Below the pieces are notes generated by a model. It was given only the letters and a program-made list of their open reading frames with translations, made no database searches and was not told where the DNA came from. The translations under genes and the position numbers were made by a program. Shown piece after piece: positions 30,291 through 39,313 of a stretch of DNA of 39,313 bases; position 1 is the first letter of the stretch; each line of letters opens with the position of its first letter. The stretch spans positions 70,981 to 110,293 of the forward strand of contig NMRA01000572.1 of the NCBI GenBank assembly GCA_002633005.1, in the 5' to 3' direction. The DNA is from Phoronis australis (lineage: Eukaryota > Phoronida > Phoronidae).

Positions 30291-32115
30291 TAGGTACTTT
30301 TCTATCCACTTCTTTGCACTTCCATTTGATGGAGGGCCATGTTGGACAAACCATGGTAGTGATCTGTGTTAGCAAAGCGAGTTATCGCCGGTTGTTAGCT
30401 GCTGGTGATCGCCTTATGTACAACCAGTCCACAACTGACATTTATCGGAGGAATAGGCCCCTATATCATTCCGACATTGGAACAGAGAAAATTGAGACAG
30501 CGGAACATAACGATAGGGGAATAAAGTGACAGGTTACATACTGTTTTTGGACCATTGATTTTGCTGTGCTTAACACCCAGGTAAAAAAAGTTAAACACTA
30601 GTGTTTTCGTGAAATAAAACTCAAATTAATAGGTCCAGAAACACCCGGAGTCCTGATTCCAAAAGTTTGCAGGGACTTAAACTACATTTTCATACTCCAC
30701 AGGACATATGCTTTCGACCTTGAATTCACTGAAAATTTACTGTACACAGGTTAAATGCAGTGGGGCAATAGGATAGGCCCAATGAAAGGGGTGTTAAGGT
30801 TGTTTTTATATTGAAGTAATTTCAAATGCCTTCAATCTAGTTGAAAATTAGTTTAAAAAATTCTGCATTCGGGGGTTTTTAGACCTCAACCCCCCTTATA
30901 AATAATGCACCAATCGTTATACAATAATGTAACCAAAGAGTTGCAGGTGCAAAAGATAAAGTTTGAAGCTTTTGATGTCTGCATTTTCAACTGCATGGGC
31001 AATTCACAGTAGAAATAATTAGAATATTCCTTATATTTCTAGAACAAAAACCTGGACATTATAGATGTGCTTTTTTATAACATTGTTTATCAAAATGTAT
31101 CATAGTTATGAAGGATTACAAAGTAGCTGTTTGAACATATCTTGCTTGCTCAGTTAATAACATCTGCTTGTCCATATTCTGGTGAAAACTTGAATCTTTC
31201 AGTATAGTGGGCAAAGCTATGTTTCACTAAATTTCTCCGAAAAAAGTTGGCGAAAATAATTTTACGAACACTTTTAAACTCATAACCGCTGTCATCCAAG
31301 CTGGACGTCTCGATACTAACAGGTGACATGATGACTTCTCAAATTTTATTATTTGTCCCATGATGACACTGCTAAATAATACCTAAATTCATTTTTTGAA
31401 ATCAAAAAGTACAATTACATATTTTGTCTGAGTTTTACCCATTCACAATTTGCTGGTCTGAATTTCCCTGACACTCTGTCCGACTTTCCCCACCTGCGTC
31501 CAAATTTCCCCGATTTTGACCACTTTTATTCTTAAAATTCGAAGGCATTGAAACTGAACTAGTTACGAAGAATCTCATTGGTTGATTTCTCAAAAGATTT
31601 GCAAATATCCCATGACTCGTCAAATGTTACCGTAGCTGACGCATTAAACTTCAGTAGCAGGTAAGCAAGTCGAGCTAGGTGGTTTCGTCCAAATTTACCT
31701 GAACTTCACCTAGTGATGTAACATCTCTATAACCCTTGCTCGAGCAGCCAACTATTGTCCAAAAATTCATCTCTATATTGAGAAAAATCTGTGGAGAATT
31801 CAGTTAAGACATGTGTCTTTGCTTCACTATACCATAACCATACTGATTTGTTTGTCCTCCAACATGGCAGATGATCGAATTGGTGACCTCATATGCAAAC
31901 ACTATAGTAGTGGCAGGTTTCCATGTACTGTGTGGACACTCAGCTGATCATCTACGTACACTCTGTGAATGCTAACGACAAATCTGGTGACATGACACAC
32001 TTCATTTGTGCAATGACCTCATTGTTTCCTTGTTATTAAGTATAAATTTTACAACTTCACTGCGCTTCAGACTAGTGAACTTGGGTACATGATTTTGTAG
32101 TAAAGTGCCTGGCAT
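30291..32115. other. No gene recognised
   Basis: About 1.8 kb of AT-rich DNA. Frames at 30314-30529 and 31435-31623 (minus) have no recognisable features. Confidence 0.4.
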
Positions 32116-32157
32116 TGTCTGCTTTTTAGTGTTGTCTGCTTCTTAGTGTTCAGTGTT
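32116..32157 (+). repeat. Two-copy seed of the 17-bp minisatellite found at 34013-34216
   Basis: TTGTCTGCTTTTTAGTG followed by TTGTCTGCTTCTTAGTG differs from the main-array unit by one or two bases. It is followed by CAGTGTTCTCCAC, whose exact inverse GTGGAGAACACTG lies just before the main array (about 33999-34011). Confidence 0.7.
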
Positions 32158-32834
32158 CTCCACATCTGAAAATCTAAACAGGTCGCACGCGTAAAAACTG
32201 CAACGTGCCGGAACCGCGTGGCGGTCAACGTTCTCCATAAGCTAGTGTGCAGTTTTTTGTGCACCTTATTTTTACCCACGCACTTTAAAAGTAATGCACA
32301 GTAGTGCAAACAAATAACTGTGTTTATTCAATTTTTTATATGTAATAACCCAGTTGCTTAGTCAATGACTTTGAAATGGAAGTCTACCCACGTGTTTGAT
32401 ACAGTGTGGAGGTTTTAGGCTACTCAATAATTGTGATGTCAATGTCAACTACATACAAAAAGTCTAACACAGAAGTAACACTTTTCCCATGAAGTAGACA
32501 GTCCAACTGAAGTGTCTTTGCAAAGTCAACCACATTTTTATGTCTTGATAGCAGAGTCTACGTTTTCCCTCGGTCTGTAAGTGTAATGTCTTGCACAGCA
32601 TTCTTATAGTCTGAATTCGATGTTCTGAAGCTGGTACAACTTACTGAACTTCTGCACTACCAGAACTCTTGTAAAAACTGCACAATATGCGAGTCCTCCC
32701 TTATGAATGCAAATTAGGTAGGGTAAACAAAACAATTCACATGCGTTTTCCAACCAATATTTCTAAAAAGATATCAACTGAATTATCAAACGCTTGCAAC
32801 TATGGAATTCCCATTTCACATTTCTAATTATGTA
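32158..32834. other. No gene recognised
   Basis: Spacer. A minus-strand 80-codon frame (32067-32309) has no family resemblance. Confidence 0.4.
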
Positions 32835-33410
32835 GAATGCGCATGTCAATCGGTATCGGAAGCTAGGATAGAATTCACTAATGTAAGGACCATGCCAGAT
32901 AACCAAGACTCTGCGAGATTACGCAAGGTATTACTGCTTGATTTCAATGAGATCACGTGATTCTAGCTGCAATTTCTCAGCCTGAGACACATATATTTTG
33001 AACTTTACTCAGTGACGTCACCCGCTGTCCCAAATCTCGGAATACTCCCCCGAAACCGCAAACGTCACGCACGGCTACTATTGAGCTTGCGAACGGCTTG
33101 GCTGATTTTTAGAGGGAGTATGCCCCACAAATATAATGTTCATGCTTCCAACATAAGTCTTTATAAGGCAACGAGATGAACTCGGTCACTCTCAATGGGC
33201 CGGTAGCACCAAAAGTAACCAATAATATTCATCTAAGTGAGAAATACGCAAACAACAACCCATGAGATCCACCAAAAACAGTTTCATGCAAATGTTTTTG
33301 AGACTGGTATGGGTAAAGTCTGTGCCGTGGGGCCCACGGAAAATTGAAAAATGTGCTACGAAAACCAAAATTCTGGCCTCCCAGAAGACGGCCGTTGCTT
33401 AAACTGCTGC
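32835..33410 (+). repeat. Copy B of the dispersed repeat (see 16215-16720)
   Basis: In order: GAATGCGCATGTCAATCGG (32838), GGAATACTCCCCCGAAACCG (33040), GAACGGCTTGGCTGATTTTT (33092), and AAAATTCTGGCCTCCCAGAA / GACGGCCGTTGCTTAAAC (33366). The same order occurs on the opposite strand at 16215-16720, so the two are inverted relative to each other about 16 kb apart. The minus-strand open frame at 33229-33489 is not supported as a gene. Confidence 0.6.
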
Positions 33411-33896
33411 ACAACGATGTCTTTGCTGACAACTTATACTTCGCAGAACTAACCAGCAGAACTAACCACTGAGCCTTAGATATTTTCAATGGGTAGTATG
33501 ATCAGTTGTCCCCGAATACAAAAAGCGAATAGGCCTAACTTAACAGCATTCAGCGACTTTCGTGCCGGACTGCACCTCCAGTGAGCAGGTAGTGGATTAG
33601 GCCTATAGGTAGCACTGGGCCTTTGTTTATATTTACTAGTTGTTTGAGATGAATTGAAAAGATAATTGAGAGATTATTTACACACTGCATTACACCATAA
33701 ATAGACTAGTGGCCCAGTCTGCAGCTTGAGTGGGACTGGTGATTAGGCTGTCCACAACTGACCACTTTCTTAGCCTTTATTCAGTTTCACTTGGCTATGG
33801 CCAGTTGCTGTCAAGCGTAATTTGAACCAGTGAAGACCTTATTAACGAAGACTACGCATTTTTTACAAAGTAGTCCCTATATTTTAAACTGGCAGC
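33411..33896. other. No gene recognised
   Basis: Spacer without visible structure. Confidence 0.4.
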
Positions 33897-33976
33897 GGGA
33901 TTTTTAAACAGGACGCTGGATTTTTAAACAGGACGCGGGATATTTAAACAGGACGCGCGCTCGGTCAAACAGGACA
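33897..33976. repeat. 20-bp tandem repeat, four copies
   Basis: GGGATTTTTAAACAGGACGC and three variants in a row. The last (GCGCTCGGTCAAACAGGACA) is the most diverged. It lies 36 bp upstream of the 17-bp minisatellite. Confidence 0.85.
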
Positions 33977-34012
33977 CTGCGACACGTTAAAAGTGGTCGT
34001 GGAGAACACTGG

Positions 34013-34216
34013 TGTTGTCTGCTTCTCAGTGTTGTCTGCTTCTCAGTGTTGTCTGCTTCTCAGTGTTGTCTGCTTCTCAGTGTTGTCTGCTTCTCAGTGT
34101 TGTCTGCTTCTCAGTGTTGTCTGCTTCTCAGTGTTGTCTGCTTCTCAGTGTTGTCTGCTTCTTACTGCTGTCTGCTTCTTACTGCTGTCTGCTTCTTACT
34201 GCTGTCTGCTTCTAAG
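34013..34216. repeat. 17-bp minisatellite, twelve copies
   Basis: The first eight units are exactly TGTTGTCTGCTTCTCAG. The last four carry CTTAC/CTAAG endings and TGCTG starts, so the array has a homogeneous core and a variant edge. Because no stop occurs in any plus frame, three overlapping open frames appear across it; they are artefacts. Confidence 0.95.
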
Positions 34217-35023
34217 AGCTACATCACTTGATTAGAAAAGCTGTTATATAATGCTTCTGCTATTAGAGTTTTGATATTGTCAAATAACTTGTTAACTGTA
34301 ATTTCCATTATATACCAGTCTGCTTGACAGGTCAAACTGGAACTATTTAGAGTTTCTCATTGTACATGCTGAGTTGTTGGGCAGAATTCTTAGAGTCAAT
34401 GCCATAGCTTGAGCTGAAACGGGAAATATAAGTGAAGTGAAGAGAATGAGTAAAGCAAATAGATGCTGGAATGTGGTGCAGTTACCGACGGATAAGAATA
34501 TAAATTAGTAAAAACAGTGAAAATAAAATGATGAGCGCAGGTACTAAAATATATTAAAATATTCCCCTTGCTCGAAAAGCAGAGAGAATGATAAAGAGAT
34601 AAGTTTTTCTGTGTAAGTAGGCCATGAAATGAGATAACTCTCTGAACAAATATTCCGACTGATTAAATAAGAAGCCACCAAAAACATATATCAAACAAAA
34701 CTATAATGGTGAAAATTCTCCAGTTTGGATTAGTGAAAAACTTTATTATTTTGCACAAGATCAGAATTTGTATTTGTATTTGCTATTCCATATTGAGTAA
34801 TTATGGTAAACAGCAAACAATTATATATTATGGGGCGCATGAACACAAAGCGTCAGTCGTGATTTTTGAAGATTTTATGAGGTGCCAAGTACAAACATTT
34901 TCAAAAGTTGGGTGAGTGCCAAAATTCCCATGTCTATAGAATTAAGAAAATTGAATTTCGGTGTCTCAAATTTTAGAGGCTTCCCAGTGTTCTCCGCAAT
35001 AGAAATGCAAGTGTTCAAAAGTT
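34217..35023. other. No gene recognised
   Basis: AT-rich spacer. Open frames at 34706-34915 and 34882-35082 lack features. Confidence 0.4.
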
Positions 35024-35158
35024 CATGTCCATACTGTGCGGGTTTGTGTGTTAAATTTTGGAATAAATGTATTAGCTGTTAACAAAATTCCATGTCCATA
35101 CTGTGTGAATTTTGTGTGTTTAATTTTGGAATAACTGTATTAAGTGGTAGCAAAAGTC
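35024..35158. repeat. 67-bp tandem duplication
   Basis: CATGTCCATACTGTG, TTTGTGTGTT, AATTTTGGAATAA and TGTATTA occur in the same order at 35024 and 35091. It ends just before TTAA transposon 3. Confidence 0.85.
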
Positions 35159-35345
35159 CAAACTGTCCTTGAAGGAGAATGCCACCCGATTTATTTAGTC
35201 CTTTTTGCCGTCTTAATCGGTCTATATCCACATCGCCTCGCACACGGTCGATCTTACCTTGCCAAGAGGTGTCGCGTTAACCTGTGAGGAAGGTGAGAAA
35301 CAACGCTAGCGACGTCAGTGGTTCATATGCAGAGTGAATGCCGCT

Positions 35346-35591
35346 ATGTTGCGGTGCATCGTTCCGGCTTGTCCTAACTAAGCAGCTGCGAGGAAAGCGG
35401 GTAAATCGTTTTTTTTACTTCCTCGAGAGTCCAAAATGCTTAGGAAGTGGCTCGTGGTAGTGAAGAATGAAATGTACGCTGCAAATAGCAAATATAAGGC
35501 CGTGAAATTTCTCCGTGTCTGTGGCCTGCAGACGTCAACAGTGCCTGACGAATGCCGGCTTCCAAATAACTCCATACGTTCGGTTGTCTGA
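35346..35591 (+). pseudogene. THAP-domain pseudogene of element 3
   Basis: The frame from ATG 35346 reads MLRCIVPACPN, a TAA stop (35379-35381), then AAARKAGKSFFLLPRESKML, RKWLVVVKNEMYAANSKYKA and VKFLRVCGLQ before losing resemblance; it terminates at 35589-35591. C-x4-C, the SFF-x-x-P block, R-K-W and a late V-C-G fit a THAP module whose C-x2-H-F end is missing. Apart from the single stop there is no frameshift across the domain. The frame loses resemblance exactly where the antisense P2X7-like relic starts, so a deletion junction lies at about 35525-35550. Confidence 0.65.
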
Positions 35592-35707
35592 GCTTGTTCA
35601 CGGTGCCTCTCTAGTATTTCGTCATCACTGTATTCCTGTTCGAATTGATAGCCTGTAAAACTTAACGATCCACCTGCAAAGTCGGGACTGATGAGCTCTA
35701 GCTCATC
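35530..35707 (-). pseudogene. P2X7 ballast-like gene, N-terminal relic, element 3
   Basis: On the minus strand from 35707 the frame reads DELELISPDFAGGSLSFTGY, QFEQEYSDDEILERHREQAQ and TTERMELF. It parallels GGYMFEPEYNEAEYAQAQAAVERNE of element 2 (G-Y-x-F-E-x-E-Y-(S/N)). A TAG lies just upstream of the first Asp codon; CTCCGACTTAG there could be a splice acceptor or the stop may be a mutation. The WCxC block is not present, because the sequence runs into the THAP relic first. Resemblance rests on the leader only, so confidence is lower than for element 2. Confidence 0.5.
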
Positions 35708-36539
35708 CTAAGTCGGAGATTGTGAGTTGCTATGTTGGCGTTTAACTGAGTGTTCTGTTTCAAAATGAATTATTCTCACCCTAACCAATACTTGTATAAA
35801 ACTGAAACAAAGTCTGTCTCATTAGATGCAGTTTGTAATGCCTTTGGAGTGTTCGTGAGTGCGAATGATTTGAGAAGCCAGCTATGAATAAATCACTGCG
35901 TTACCGGCTTTAGGTGCAATGAAACTATAATTGACGGGACACGGAGGCCGTGTGAGCTCATGCTAATTTAGTGTTTGCTGGTAGAAACTGTTGTGAAACA
36001 ACTTGATTTCCATCCCACGGCCAGGTGTTATGGGAATCTTTATTTACAATTACATTTACATAACTCAAATAATGACTGTCAATGTACAACTTCTGCCCTG
36101 ACGGTGCTGTGGCCAAAGCGGAACTCGAATTCGCAGCCCGCTACGAGTAAGTAGATTTACAGTTTCGTGGCTAATTCGCCAACATAATCGCGTGCACATT
36201 ACTTTGGCTCACTATAGTATAGTATTTTCTTGACTGGAAGTTTAGTTTCCACTGAACTTTGGCTGGTTTATGTTCGTGATGTCTGATCAGTTTCTGAGCT
36301 TTGGCCGGGATAATTACGAGTCAATTCGGCCGGACGCGACGGGCCTGATCGGGCGCCGAGCCACTGGCCAGGATAAGAAGCGTTTTGTGTTTAGAACTCA
36401 AATAATCTCAAGTCTAAACAACACAGATCTAGGTTCTCCTGTCTGTATCTCACGGAAAATACTTTGAAATTATTTCCCGTACAGACCCCAAACTCCTGCT
36501 ACGGCCCTTATTGGCCTACCGAACTTTGTAGGCTACAAT

Positions 36540-37256
36540 GTGTCCAAATACCAATGTCAGAATATAGTCTGACAGTATTTTTAGTTGCATCGTTTTGTTT
36601 TTTTGTTTGATTGGCATGACCCCTGAGTTAAGTACAGTGATGATGTAATTTGTTTACTACAAAATAGTATGGAAATTTCTAGAAGACTGAGGTCAGAACA
36701 GTAATGATGTAATTTGTTTACTGCAGTATAGTGTGGAACTTTCCAGAAGACTCTAGCATGACAGTGATTAATGCAGTCTGGAATATTCTAGAGACTAGTA
36801 CATGTTTGTAGAATGATTGGGTAGGTTCCAGAAATTTCTGGTATGTGCTGGAATTGATGAAAAGTTTTAGAACAATGCATTAGGTTGTAAATACATAAGC
36901 ACAGGTTTGTGTTAGTCAGTTGAGTCCAAGAAGATCAAGTCAGTTCAAGAAAGTTAATCAGGAGAACTACAGTTGAGTTGCAGTGAAGAGAGTCAGCAGT
37001 TACAGCGATAGTCAATAGAGAGCCAGCTATAGAGACAGCAGGTTATTGAATCGAGTGTAACAGTTGCTGGAACTATCTCAGAAGTTCAATACAAGTCAAG
37101 GCTTCGCAGCACTGGCTGGAGCATAAACAGACATTACGTCGAACGTTTTGTTTGAGTAGGCTTGTGAACGTACGGTCGGGATTAATAAAGGATTAACTCG
37201 AACCAGTCTTCAGTCAATCTTCACACCGAAAGCTATTAGCACCGGTCTGTAACAAC
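36540..37256 (+). mobile_element. Possible solo LTR nested in TTAA transposon 3
   Basis: The segment has a TG...CA outline (TGTCCAAATA ... CTGTAACA), a tandem 64-bp duplication near its 5' side (36635 and 36699), an AATAAA-type signal (ATTAATAAAGG, about 37180) and a downstream tail of LTR-like composition. I could not find a matching target-site duplication and the borders are guesses. Confidence 0.25.
36635..36762. repeat. 64-bp tandem duplication
   Basis: CAGTGATGATGTAATTTGTT and its neighbours (TTTACT, GTATGGAAATTTCTAGAAG) recur at 36699 as CAGTAATGATGTAATTTGTT and GTGTGGAACTTTCCAGAAG. Confidence 0.8.
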
Positions 37257-37591
37257 CTGCGCCCACCCACACACGGGGAAAAACGTGACAACCAATAAAT
37301 CCGTAAGAACGAGATAAAACAACACGTTTTTTTAAGAACTCGGTGTATTTTTAAGGGTTTTACATCGAAGTGTTAAACGATGACTTCAAACGATAAGTTA
37401 ACACCAGTAACCCGTGTTGTGAACTGCTGGACAGACTGCGTGTGAAGCCGATGACGTCATTGGATAATTTCAACACCTCCGTTTGCTGTCAGGTGTCAGG
37501 TAACGCAACCGTACGTGTCGCTATGGAGTAGAAATACTCAATCTAAAATGATACAAATTAGGTTGTTTTTTTGGGTGGCATGCTCCTTTAA

Positions 37592-38584
37592 CTGTTAAAG
37601 AAATTACTAATCTCTAAACACTTCAACCTTGTTGCATAGGTTTTCAAACTCTACACAAGTACACCAAACTTGATACAATAACATTCAAACTGGACATAAG
37701 GAGGAGTTAAAACAGGTTGTGGAAGACAGTAGAGAATATTTACAGTAATTTTCTGACGTTCCATCATCAAATACCATCTTTGTTTGAAATATTTTAAAAA
37801 CTTCTTTTTGGTTATTGTCAAATTTCGCATGTGTTTTACGAAAATGCAATACTCGTATGTTGTTTAAAATGTATCTTTGTATTTCATGGTAATTCTTTGA
37901 ATTGGCTATTTTATTCACTTACATTCAAGTTGTTGGAGGCAAGTCAAATTAAGCTTATGAAAGTTGGCATTTTTGTCACTTCAGGAAAGGCATTTTCAGC
38001 TGTTGCCATCCAGTGAGGTTTGGCGACCACAGCTGCTGTTTGGTGACCTAGGAATTTTGCTATATTTTCAGTATAGCATGAGTTCAGATTTTGGTTAAAA
38101 AACTATTGCCACCTTGTGTTTGAGTTTCTGATTACACTGATCCTGCAGGTTTCTGCACACGCTATTTGTTGTCCACAAAAAAACAAGATGGGGAGCCAAG
38201 TTGTGAGAGTCCAGTTACAAACTTGATTAAATTGCCAGTTCCCAAGCTGCCGAAGGCATGCGGAATTGTTTTGCTAAAACTGTTCATTGAAATAGAATTC
38301 CTTGACTGCATGAAGTCAGTGTCTAGGTTTTTAACCGTACTAAATTTTCCATAGTATATAATATACCTTAATGTGCGATTTATAGTTGTTTGCCGTTCTA
38401 TGGCCCGAATTAGTTAGTTTTATCATACTTACAATAGGTTTTGGTTAGCATACCATAGTAAAATGGGACAGCAGCTATATATAGAGGAATGGCTACCAAA
38501 TTGTGAGTGTATGATTGATTTAAAAATTCTGTCTTCCAGGGATATTGTTTGCTTTAACAAAATTTTCAGCTCAGCTACATTTCT
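37592..38584. other. No supported gene; one weak terminal-exon candidate
   Basis: A good-looking acceptor (GATTACACTGATCCTGCAG, to 38148) is followed by about 67 open codons (beginning FCTRYLLSTKKQDGEPSCES) to a stop at 38352-38354. No homology, no upstream partner exon and no clear poly(A) signal support it. Confidence 0.2.
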
Positions 38585-39045
38585 TTTCTATAGTGCTATT
38601 TACACTATAGCGGATTTTACACTATAGTGCTGTTTACACTACAAAAGTTGACACGGATCAGCTGACACGGAACGAGTTGTTCCAGTCTGTAAACGGCACT
38701 AACACGAAACAAATTGACACCGCCGTGACAACTTTTGCCACCCGTTTAGTAGGTTGAGCAATTTGCGCTCGAACATCTTGCTACGTGTCAATTATATGTC
38801 TAAACGCGTAACCGGGGCAAGGCGGAAAGGATCATCTCTACTGCGCTTGCCTAATGACCTACATACGGGTTCTTTGTCTCTGCAACTCTTGTCATTTGTA
38901 AACCTGCGCATGTGCGATCCAGTCTCTCTTGCCTGAAATTTCCATCTTGCCACAGAGTTGTGTGTGTAAACAGGTGCTTGACACTGATCAATTTGCTCGG
39001 TGTCAGTTGCGCCGGGTCAAAAGTTGATGTCTAAACGGGACTTAC
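38585..39045. repeat. Complex foldback repeat
   Basis: ATAGTGCT-TTTACACTATAG units repeat at 38590-38640. CAAAAGTTGACACGG (38642-38656) is the inverse of CCGTGACAACTTTTG (38723-38737) with one mismatch. A further imperfect inverse (CCGGGTCAAAAGTTGATGTC, about 39013) lies near the right end. Possibly a hAT-like or foldback MITE; borders are unclear. Confidence 0.45.
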
Positions 39046-39059
39046 CGTAAACGTTCGGG

Positions 39060-39212
39060 TTAACGCCCTGGGCGGTTAAATTGGCAAACCCAAAAAATCG
39101 GGGGGTGGGTGGTTAACCAGACATGGGCGCTTAAACGTGAAACTTCTAAAAATCCAGGGTGGGCGGTTAACCGAACATGGGCGCTTATTACGACAGGCAA
39201 GCGCCCTGGGCG
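39060..39212. repeat. GGGCGGTTAA / GGGCGCTTA repeat cluster
   Basis: Imperfect units of about 55 bp with GGTGGGTGGTTAACC (39103) and GGTGGGCGGTTAACC (39158), each followed by ACATGGGCGCTTA. GCGCCCTGGGCGGTTAA or a close variant flanks both sides (39063, 39200). GGGCGCTTATT also occurs inverted at 3904-3964. Confidence 0.7.
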
Positions 39213-39313
39213 GTTAATCTTACCTCGTGATCTAAGTACCCACACCACACACGTAGTCGTAGGCCTACTCAGAACGCGTAGCTCTTTTCAAAGAGCGTTA
39301 TCGTCACGTCGCC

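Larger units (their letters stand above)
35173..37587 (+). mobile_element. TTAA transposon 3 (THAP-carrying, Kolobok-like), 2415 bp
   Basis: The left end AGGAGAATGCCACCC and right end GGGTGGCATGCTCCT are inverse of each other with one mismatch. The right end is followed by TTAA (37588-37591); the left flank is TTGA, a likely mutated TTAA. The inverted repeats are short (about 15 bp), so this is a different subfamily from elements 1 and 2, though the terminal AGGAGAA is shared. A plus-strand THAP relic lies near the left end and a minus-strand P2X7-like relic converges on it. The rest (35710-37587) has no recognised coding sequence and may include a nested LTR. Confidence 0.75.

Noticed and set aside
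33897-34216. CRISPR-like array
   Set aside because: The 20-bp and 17-bp repeats are contiguous with no unique spacers, and the surroundings are eukaryotic.
34012-34235. Three overlapping plus-strand frames giving Cys/Leu/Ser repeats
   Set aside because: A 17-bp repeat without a stop codon automatically yields open frames in all phases; no promoter, splice or homology evidence.
38149-38354. Terminal exon with a good acceptor
   Set aside because: No partner exon, no homology and no clear poly(A) signal; one good-looking acceptor is expected by chance in 39 kb.

Overview
This window looks like gene-poor, AT-rich nuclear DNA from a metazoan, most likely a marine invertebrate. A deuterostome such as a hemichordate or cephalochordate fits the mix of THAP/TTAA DNA transposons, CR1/L2-like LINE debris and short foldback elements, but nothing here fixes the species. 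There are no operons, bacterial ribosome-binding sites, rRNA genes or CRISPR arrays. Most long open frames are accidental, repeat-driven or antisense shadows.

The only host gene I can support runs on the minus strand. A putative N-terminal exon (7836-7920) and a second exon (940-1080) share a matching splice phase. Together they encode a short cytoplasmic tail, a basic patch and one membrane-spanning helix, as in a type II (signal-anchor) protein. The rest of the gene should lie beyond base 1. Its roughly 6.8-kb intron holds hairpin repeats, a LINE 3' fragment and a 435-bp tandem repeat.

The middle and right parts are dominated by mobile DNA: a 5'-truncated LINE (about 10.65-12.42 kb), a perfect-centre palindromic element (14.09-14.41 kb), a dispersed unnamed repeat family (16.2, 22.2 and 32.8-33.4 kb), and three TTAA-flanked transposons (18737-20248, 26908-28610, 35173-37587). 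All three have the same unusual layout. A THAP-domain, transposase-like gene starts near one end. A second gene starts near the other end and runs toward it; it encodes the N-terminal part of a protein like the cysteine-rich cytosolic (ballast) domain of the P2X7 receptor. In each copy the centre is deleted, so only the two 5' gene ends survive. This fits internally deleted relatives of a two-gene Kolobok-like transposon and is the most interesting content of the window.

A second notable structure is a tandem array at 29139-30290. Each unit of about 145-160 bp carries a close match to the CTCF core motif, all in one orientation. A lone inverted copy of the unit sits at 8087-8322. Two exact 17-bp minisatellites (23317-23452, 34013-34216), a 301-bp higher-order repeat at the left edge, a degenerate AT-rich array (17.79-18.26 kb) and several foldbacks complete the picture.
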